NCBI RefSeq assembly: GCF_000611645.1 | Contig: NW_014013132.1 | Coordinates: forward strand, 1-16,184 | DNA length: 16,184 nt | Source of the DNA: Monoraphidium neglectum | Lineage: Eukaryota; Chlorophyta; Chlorophyceae; Sphaeropleales; Selenastraceae | Direction of reading: 5' to 3' | Shown: positions 9,338 to 16,184 of the stretch, one piece after another | How the letters are laid out: each line of letters opens with the position of its first letter | Position numbering within the stretch: the first letter of the stretch is position 1 | Notes under the pieces: model-generated | The model's input: only the letters and a program-made list of their open reading frames with translations | Database searches by the model: none | What the model was told of the DNA's origin: nothing | Program-made: the position numbers and the translations under genes

Positions 9338-9898
9338 CACGCGGGCTCTAGGAAGCGTGGCGTGTTTGGGCCAGCGAAAGTGGCAAGGCAGTACAGTGTG
9401 GTTGCACTGAACTGGCACGCACATCCCAAAACCATCAACAGCAGAAGTCACACTGTACCTGCAACACACTGTGCAGCGGGACCATTACCGCAACGGGCCG
9501 TGCTTGATGAGCACACTGCTGTGAACCAGCCTTATCAAAGCGGCACGTGCCCAGCCATAACAAGGCCACGTCTATGTCATCAAAACACACGGCTGCACGC
9601 AAAGGACACCCTACGGCAGTATCAATTATTGCGCGTTAAACACTGCACGCACACACCTCCAGTCACACAGAGACACATGGGCAACATGCACAGCACCCCG
9701 CACTTGGGAGAGGCAGCCACGAGGAGGGATGTGCACTGTATGCCTGTAAGAAAGCCTGAGTACCCACAACTGGAGGGGTCGTGCTTTGCGCACGTGGCAG
9801 TCAGGGCGCAAAAATCATTGTACATAGTGCAGAGATGGTACACGGCTACGACCACGCAGGAGCTGAGGTGGCCCCAAGCTGTTGACTCTGGCAGAATC

Positions 9899-9992
9899 TT
9901 CCCACACACACGCCATCACGCATGCACACACACGAAAAGCACAAAAAACAAATGCGCATATGTATGCGCGCACACCCTTACTGATATCAAAC
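9899..9992. repeat. CA-rich low-complexity tract with a small palindrome
   Basis: Broken runs of CACACA alternate with CGCATGC and A-rich pieces. It includes an inverted repeat, GCGCATA at 9954-9960 and TATGCGC at 9963-9969, with two bases between. It looks like a decayed microsatellite within the probable 3' UTR of the DnaJ-like gene. Confidence 0.55.
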
Positions 9993-10688
9993 ATACCAAC
10001 ACACAAGATAGCACGGCACCCAAGCCACATGATAAAGCATGCGAGAACACCGACGGCGAGTGGAACGTGCAAGGGCGAAACCCTGATAGGGCGGTCAATA
10101 GCGCCTAAACAGCGCATGCCAAGCGGTTGACTCATGGGCCGCCGGAACGGTCTACACGCTGCCAGACAACCATGGCAAAATTGAGAGCGTGCCGGCGCTG
10201 GTGCCTGCTTTGCAGCACGCGTGCGCAGGCAGCGGCCCCTGGTGTCGCGGACTCACGGGTGCGCTACGCAAACGTTGGAGAATGTCAGGTCCCAATCCAG
10301 TCAAACAGGCCGATAGACAGCTGCGAGCGCCGCAGTCAAGCCCGGGTCCTTCTGTGCTAACGTTTGTGCACAATACCCATGCGCCGCCTACGCAGAGGCT
10401 CGCAAGAGAGGCCACAGTACAATGTCAAACCCCCATTAGGTCAATCGCAACACCCTCCTGTGCTGATGCACGCATGGCACGACCTTGCGCCGTGCTTGCC
10501 TCAAGCTGCAGCCTGCGCCGCGCAACGGCAACGGCCGCCGATGCGCCTGATGCATAGGATCCGGAAGTACAGCCGCACAGTCACTCAGCCGCTCGCTGAC
10601 GCCTGCTACGCCTGCCTGTACGGCACAAACACAGGGCGGGGGATCGCCGACTCAGGCGCCCCGTTCCTCGGCAGGAACCAGGCCGGGG

Positions 10689-11874
10689 TCAGCTGAGCGC
10701 CTGGCGCAGAGACGCGCGCTGTGCGGCGGTGAGGGTCTGCAGGGAGGCAGGGAACTCGATCTGCAGGCGGACGTGGAGGTTGCCGCGGCGTGAGGGGTCG
10801 GCGGCGCGAGGCATCCCCTCTCCCTCAAAGCTCAAGACTTGGCCTGAGAGGAGGGGACGCGGCAGGGACGATGGAGCAAGCGTGATGCGTTCGTTGGAGG
10901 CGTCACGCCTCCAACGAACGTCGTGACGGCTGCGACGGAATGCGGGATGCAGACGGGCGCTGAGGATGGAGGTGAGGGCGCGTGCTTTGTGACGTGTCCT
11001 GTGTGGCGGCTAGAAGCGCCTAGCCCAACACTCGCGTGGGACCCGCCGCAGGGCTGACAACCCTAGGCGGCAGCCAGGGGTACCCGAAGCACTGGCACGG
11101 CGGGGCGGGGGGAGGGGGGGGCGCGAAAGCGCGGTGCCGCAGGCGCCACCAACCTGGCTGCGCGACGGCATCCTGTGGGAGCGCAAAGTGGAGGGGCCGC
11201 CCGTCGAGCCGCCGCAGGCACAGCCGACCGCCGGTCAGCGCGTCAACCAGCGGGACCACGACGATGGCGAGCAGGTCGTCGCCTACACGCCTGAACGTCT
11301 CGTGACGCGCCTCCCGTAGCACGACGGTCACGCCGCCCGCCGCGGCGGCGGCCGCGGGTTGGAGCGTGATGGTGGTGCCCGCTCGGAGGCCGGGGGTGAT
11401 GGGTACGGCGACTGCGCGGCGGGCATGGCACGCGTCGCTGGCGCCTGGGGCCGCGAGGGCGAGGCGCTTGGTGCAGCCAGTGAAGAGCTCCTCTGTGTGC
11501 GCAGCAACAAGGAAAGGACGTTGGTCTTGGGGGCGGCGAGGGCCTCAACGGCGGCGAGGGCCTCACTGCGTGAACGCGTGCATCTGCACTCTCACCCCCT
11601 GCCATGGAGTCATCTGGAAACTATCCGGGGCGACCGTGCGTTGCCACGCGCACGCGCCTGCTTTGTGCGCCTGCGTGCTGGGCTGCGTACTTGCGTATGG
11701 GCTGTGAGCCATCCTTTGCTCACCTAGGCTGAGCTCGAGCTCCACAGTCGCGGTGCATGTGCGCTCAATATCACATCTCACGCGCTTGGCGCCTGGTGCC
11801 GCTGTACTGGCGCACCATGTTGGTGCCCGGCACGCGATCCCAATGTCAGAGAAGTTGTCTGCGTAAGAGGCCAT
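10689..11874 (-). CDS. Class II DnaJ (Hsp40) C-terminal domain protein lacking a J domain
   Basis: Minus-strand exons are 11874-11724, 11492-11154 and 10843-10689 (151, 339 and 155 bases), phase-consistent, giving 214 residues. Substrate-binding domain CTD I starts at EELFTGCTKRLAL (51-63) and includes ITPGLRAGTTITL (82-94) and VVLREARHETFRR (107-119). CTD II includes GDDLLAIVVVPLVDALTG (121-138), LDGRPL (146-151), PGQVLSFEGEGMP (163-175) and DPSRRGNLHVRLQIEFP (179-195), and the protein ends LTAAQRASLRQALS. There is no zinc-finger insert, so it is the DNAJB/Sis1 type. The first 50 residues are not a J domain, and no HPD motif is encoded between this gene and 12302. The start at 11874 has a good algal context (GAAATGGCC) and is in frame; an upstream in-frame ATG at 11901 would add nine residues. 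Without J it should not stimulate Hsp70 itself, but might bind clients, Hsp70 tails or a J-bearing partner. Confidence 0.88.
10888..10920. repeat. Perfect 15-bp inverted repeat with 3-base loop in intron 2 of the DnaJ-like gene
   Basis: The arm CGTTCGTTGGAGGCG (10888-10902) is followed by TCA and then its exact reverse complement (10906-10920). It lies inside the 310-base intron 10844-11153, 44 bases from the last exon. In RNA it would form a very stable hairpin close to the 3' splice site. Confidence 0.9.
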
Positions 11875-12302
11875 TTCACAGCGAGGGACGCCGCTGCACA
11901 AGTCGCGGGTCTATCTAGATGGTGCTCCGGTGTTGAATGTGCAGTCAGAGGCCAGGCCTGAGGCCCCTTATGACGAAATATAAAGCGCTGCATCGACAGC
12001 AACATACATTGCGGGCTCCCAATGTGCTTTTGATACAGGTCGAGAGGGAACTGTGCCGTTGCATTGATCGGGCACTGAACTGCCCCCCCACATGATTCGC
12101 AGCAGTCGTACGCGAGAAGGTTGCAACCTATTCATATCATCAGAAGGCAACATGTACCGGCCGCACGCGAACTACTGACCATCGATTTGTTTGCACGTTC
12201 GTAATCGCTTCGGCCAGTGCGCCCTTGCCTCGATATCGCTAGCCGCAGCAAAGGACACATGAAGTCGTTAACGGGCGCAGCCCGCCAGCTTCGCGAGCTG
12301 GC
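11875..12302. promoter_or_regulatory. Divergent intergenic region between the DnaJ-like and MFS genes
   Basis: These 428 bases separate outward-facing start codons and should hold both promoters and 5' UTRs. The sequence is clearly less GC-rich than the exons, for example around 11975-12010 and 12120-12215. No J-domain exon, RNA gene or clear TATA box is seen. A small upstream reading frame and a hairpin lie at the right end and are listed separately. Confidence 0.55.
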
Positions 12303-12318
12303 ATGCATCGCCAAGTAG
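12259..12318 (+). promoter_or_regulatory. Possible overlapping upstream ORF and start-codon hairpin of the MFS gene
   Basis: An ATG at 12259 opens a 19-codon frame that ends with TAG at 12316-12318, overlapping the proposed main start at 12303 in another frame. Within it, GCCAGCT (12284-12290) and AGCTGGC (12296-12302) can pair around TCGCG, and the stem abuts the main ATG. If the transcript starts upstream of 12259, both could lower translation. No transcript evidence is available here. Confidence 0.3.
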
Positions 12319-15300
12319 CGGCATCCGCGCCGAGCGCCGCTGCTGACGACGACCCGTTTGGCTCCACTGCCACCCTGCTGCCCGGGCCCACGACGCCCAA
12401 ACCAGTTGCCGCGATGGGCGTTGAGTGTGAGTTGTCCATGCTGCAGGCCTTCATCATTTCAGGCGGGCTCCTGGGATTGAGATGTACCGAGCCATTGGAG
12501 CCACGCCTCGTGTGCTGCGCAGCAGCAATCGCCTGACGGCCTCCCTCCGTGCCCTCACCCCGCCTGCGGTGCCTCCGCCTCCTCGTGCGTAGCGTCGCCG
12601 CACCCGCCGCCGGCGCTGGCGGCGGCCAGTGGGTTTGTGCACCCTTTCGGCATATGGCGGAGACGGTTTATGATCCTTATGTTTGCGTCAATGATGGCGC
12701 TGCTTTCGGCGGACCAAAACCTCCTGGCGCCAAACGTGAGCGCCGCACGGGCCCCCGCCAGCAGACGTTCAGCTGTGGGTGCCTTGCGGCCGTGCGGCCT
12801 TTACGCGGCAGCTGTTTGGGCGCGGCCGTAACCGTGCAGGTGGCCAGCCACGTCCACGCGTCACGGCCCAACCCCGCTTTCATCAACCTGACCCCCCATC
12901 GCAACGAATGGCTGGCCTGGCATGCATCCCGCAGCTCACAGCAGCGGCGAATGATTTTGGCCTCGACAGCCACCAGAAGGACACTTACCTGTGAGTGCGG
13001 CGTGGTGCTGAGGTGGCAGGGGGGGTTGGTGACAGCAGCAACTTAAGCGGTGGACAGGCCTGGTGCGGCCTGGCGGGGGCGGCTCTTCGGCGAGGGGTTT
13101 TGCTGCTGTGTGGTTGCCGCAGCTGTCGCTCTGCCCAGGCTGCCGCCGCAGCCTGGCGCTGCCTGTGCTAGCTTTGCTGCGCGGCCGACCCTCATTCCGA
13201 ACGCTCCCAACGCCAGGGGTGGCTACGTGATGGCGGCTTTCTTCATGATTGGCGCACCGTCAGCCATCATCGTGCGTGGGGCGCTTCGCAGCCTGCACAT
13301 GGGGTTGGGCCTCGATCTGACGCCTGCGCACTCGGCACACATGTTCTTTTGACATGCACTCAACGCAAGTGCAGCCTGCCGCACGCATTTGCGGGCCCTT
13401 GCTCGCTCCGACTCGCCATTGCTCCAATGCAATTCGCAGTGTGGGTGGCTCACCGACAAGGTCAACCGGGTCCACCTGCTGTTTGCCATCATCATCATCG
13501 GCCAGGGTCCCTGCCTTTGCACCTACTTTGTAAGCATCCCCCCCTCAGCCTGCACCTTGTGCATGCCGGCAAGTCCGGACGGCGGATGCGCGTTGCACGC
13601 AGGCCAGCCTTTGGCAGCAACTCTAGAGGCGCGCTGCCGCGGCGCCTCATCCTGCGACGAGGCCTCCTGAGGTTGCGCCATACTGGCTGTGAACGGCTGG
13701 CACCCTCCTCTGTGCACCTCATCCTATCCCATCCTGTTGCCCCTGACCTTCTGCAACCGGCCCCCCACAGGTGACCACCTTTTGGCAGTTCCTGGTGCTG
13801 AGGATGCTCACGGGCGTTGCGGTGGGCGGTGTCTTCCCCCTGGTGTTCAGCCTGCTGGGGGACCTCTTCCCGGCCACGCAGCGCGCGGCGATGGCGTCGC
13901 TGCTGCAGATAGCCACGGGCCTCGGCATTGGCGCGGGGCAGGTGCGGGCGCGCGCGCCGCGATGGCGCCTGGCTGTCCGATGCGAGCGCGGGGCGGCTTG
14001 ACGCATGTGTGGGCCGCCGATAATTTGTTTGCTAGTCGGCGTGCAATATTCGACCCATTGTAAGATAGGGCGCAGCCCTCATAGCCGCTGTTGCCGGTGT
14101 TTGCTTACACGTGCTCCTCCTCAAGAGTACGCGGCTCGCCCGCTCGCCTGGGACCCCTGGCAACCCGCAGTTCATCGCGGGCATCGTTGGCCCCGCCACA
14201 AATTGGCGCATACCCTTCGTGCTGGTCGCGGCGCCGGCCTTGCTACTGGCCCTCATCATGGTGGCCACCACGCGCGAGCCGCCGCGGTGAGGCGCAGCGC
14301 ACGCGGGCCGGCCCGCCCCGCCGCGGGCGCGCTGGCGCCCTCTGAGCCAGCGGCGCGCGGCTGCTCAGCTAGCGGTGCCGCTCTTGCGGCGCATCGGCTG
14401 GCCAAGCGTGCGCCCTGCTTTCGTCTCGCTTCAGCGCCACTCCTCCCGCAGCCTCGTCATGACTGCCCCCTGTCCAAGCACCCCACCACTTTCGCCGCAC
14501 GCTCCGCGCCATCACCCTTGTCCCGCCTGCCGCGCCTGCCCTGCCCTCAGGGGTGCGTTTGAGGAGGCCCTGCGTCACCAGTATGCAGAGGGCCACGCCT
14601 ACGAGGAGACCATCTCCTGGGCCAAGGCCAAGCAGGCGCTGCGGTCCCCCAGCAACTGGGTGCTCATCACGCAGGCCATCCCCGGCTGCCTGCCCTGGGG
14701 CATGATGCAGACGTACTTCAACGACTACCTGTCGCAGGTGCGTTTTGAAGACCAGGGGTCACGACAAAGTTGATTGAGGATTCCATTCCTGCGGGGGAGA
14801 GCCTGGCGTTGCTCCAGTAATGGCCGCCTTGTGACCTCGCGCGGGAGCACAGGGCGCGCCGCTGGCGCTACCCTGGCGCGGCAACTCTTGAATCTTCACC
14901 CGTTGACCTTGCCCTTGAGCCCCGCCCCCCTCCCCCTCGTTACGCCTCGTCCCTCCCCTGTGCCCCGCTTCAACATCAAATATTCTGCACCTGCTGTGCC
15001 CCTTTCGCCCCCGCAGGAGAAGGGCTTCACCGTGCAGGTGGCCACCCTGGTGCTGCTGCTCTTCGGCCTCGGTGGCGGCGTCGGCATCATCGCCGGCGGC
15101 GCCGCCGGGCAGCTGCTCTACAACTGGCGCAAGGAGGCCATGCCCGTCATGGCGGGCGCCTGCATCATGCTGGGCGTGGCCCCTGTCTACTACCTCATCA
15201 ACGTCGACCTGCAGGCGGCGGGCGTGCCGGCCACGCTGGCGATGGCGGCGCTGGCTGGCGCGGTGGTCAGCGTGGCGGCGCCAAACCTGCGCGCCGCGAT

Positions 15301-16184
15301 GCTCAACGTCAACGGTGGGCCCAGGGGCACGGGCTCGTGTTGACTGTGCGCGTTGAGGCTTGCGTGTTTTTCGTCGTCGAGCTGGCGCAAGCGGCCTTGA
15401 GCGTCCTACGGCTGGTGCTGTATCGGGCGTCTGCTCAATTCTACACGAGTTTCACCGCCCTGAGACCAACCAGCATCACCATGCCGCAACCTCCCTCTAC
15501 ATAGAGCCCGAGACGCGCGGCGTGGCGCTGGCGCTGCAGAGCGTGACCGACGACCTCGGCCGCGGCTTGGGGCCGATCATCGTCGCGGCCTTCATCGAAA
15601 CTCTGGGCGGCCGCCGCAACGCCTTCAACCTGGCCGTCGCCGGCTGGCTGCCCTGCGGCGTCATCATATTCGGCCTCTCGTTCTGCATGCGCAAGGACGA
15701 GGCGGCCGTGCAGGACCGGCTGCGGCGGCACAGCCACGCGGCGGCGGTGGAGCGGCGGAGGACGGGCAGCTGCGGTTTGGGGGACGACGTGCTGATCGAG
15801 GGCCCGCCCAGCCCTGTAGTAGTCGCGGCGCGCGCCGGCGACGGGGAGCGCTCCAGCAGCGGCAGCATGGGCAGCGGCGTGGACGGCGCCCGCCTGCACG
15901 AGCCCGGCGGCACGGTTTTTGCGCACGTGCACCAGCGGCAGCCGTCGCCGCGGCCAGGGTTTGCAGATGCTGCGCTCAGCCCCAGCACGCGGCAGCAGGA
16001 GAAGCAGCAGCAAGACCTCCCAGTCTGGCGGCGCCCCAGCCCCATCGACAGCGGCGACTGCAGCAGCGGCGGCGCCCCACGCGCGCACGAGAGCCCTCGC
16101 AGCAGCAGTGGCGCCGGCAGCCCGGTCCCCGCCTCGCCGAGCGGAACCCCGCACATCCCCCTCCTGCCGCCCCCGCCGCGGCTC
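12303..16184 (+). CDS. Major facilitator superfamily transporter, Spinster-like (partial at 3' end)
   Basis: Exons are 12303-12426, 12593-12735, 12935-12990, 13217-13271, 13440-13529, 13771-13941, 14171-14286, 14551-14737, 15017-15314 and 15505 onward. All junctions are GT-AG and in phase, giving 640 residues with no stop before the edge. Helix 1 follows WRRRFMILMFASMMALLSADQ. Helix 2 leads into the MFS motif A GWLTDKVNR (128-136). Helix 4 carries RMLTGVAVGG (167-176), resembling motif B. Two sets of six helices are separated by a cytosolic loop with EEALRHQYAEGHAYEE, and helices 11-12 end near residue 475 (FGLSFCMRK). So the whole membrane core is present. A Ser/Pro/Gly-rich, probably disordered tail of at least 165 residues follows. 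Spinster-like carriers move lipids or organic solutes; the substrate here is unknown. Exon 1-2 splicing has an alternative (GA|GTGTGA with acceptor at 12628), so the N-terminal 50 residues are less certain. Confidence 0.93.

Larger units (their letters stand above)
8119..10688. other. Gene-poor region: probable DnaJ-like 3' UTR plus promoter of the cysteine-rich gene
   Basis: No reading frame here shows a recognisable domain, the GC-rich third positions of the neighbours, or a consistent exon chain. The plus strand from about 9300 to 10130 is rich in A and C, so the minus strand is T/G-rich, as is common in chlorophyte 3' UTRs. That would fit a long 3' UTR of the minus-strand gene ending at 10689. 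A minus-strand TGTAA (TTACA at 9333-9337) could end it, about 1.35 kb long. The bases just above 8118 should hold the promoter of the cysteine-rich gene; AT-rich spots lie near 8190-8245, but no clear core motif is seen. Confidence 0.5.

Noticed and set aside
10189..10696. Plus-strand frames of 110-122 codons
   Set aside because: They overlap the probable 3' UTR of the DnaJ-like gene on the other strand and show no recognisable features.
12003..12302. Search for J-domain exons upstream of the DnaJ-like gene
   Set aside because: No His-Pro-Asp codon triplet or J-like helix sequence was found in any minus-strand frame between 11,860 and 12,302.
15441..16156. Two minus-strand frames of 219-237 codons over the last MFS exon
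   Set aside because: They are antisense shadows; the plus strand here encodes clear transporter helices 11-12 and continues in phase.

Overview
The window looks like nuclear DNA of a green alga, probably a chlorophyte of the Chlorophyceae type. The coding exons are very GC-rich with strong GC at third positions. Introns are frequent, 130-310 bases long, with GTGAG/GTGCG donors and CAG acceptors. TGTAA polyadenylation-type signals occur near gene ends, and one gene is a ciliary intraflagellar transport subunit. I cannot name the species. No mobile element, CRISPR array, rRNA or tRNA was seen.

Five protein genes could be rebuilt exon by exon. In each, the cumulative reading phase closes at every junction I chose. 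From left to right: (1) a minus-strand fold-type I PLP aminotransferase of the 2-aminoadipate/kynurenine type (302-2110), 5 exons visible, 3' end outside the window; (2) a plus-strand IFT38/CLUAP1 gene (2603-5424), 8 exons, complete, with at least one GC-AG intron; (3) a minus-strand secreted cysteine-rich protein (5884-8118), 6 exons, 434 residues, with a signal peptide, five C-x-W motifs and a hydrophobic tail that could be a GPI signal; (4) a minus-strand class II DnaJ-type C-terminal domain protein with no J domain (10689-11874), 3 exons, 214 residues; (5) a plus-strand 12-helix major facilitator (Spinster-like) transporter (12303 to beyond 16184), 10 exons visible, with a long disordered tail running off the right edge.

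The layout alternates. Genes 1/2 and 4/5 are head-to-head pairs sharing 492 and 428 bases between start codons. Genes 2/3 are tail-to-tail with 459 bases between them. About 2.57 kb between genes 3 and 4 has no convincing gene and is probably the 3' UTR of gene 4 plus the promoter of gene 3. The neighbours do not form an obvious pathway: amino acid metabolism, cilium building, a surface protein, a chaperone-like protein and a transporter. I see no sign of a new multi-gene system. The most interesting items are the J-domain-less DnaJ protein, the C-x-W surface protein, and the GC-AG splicing in IFT38.
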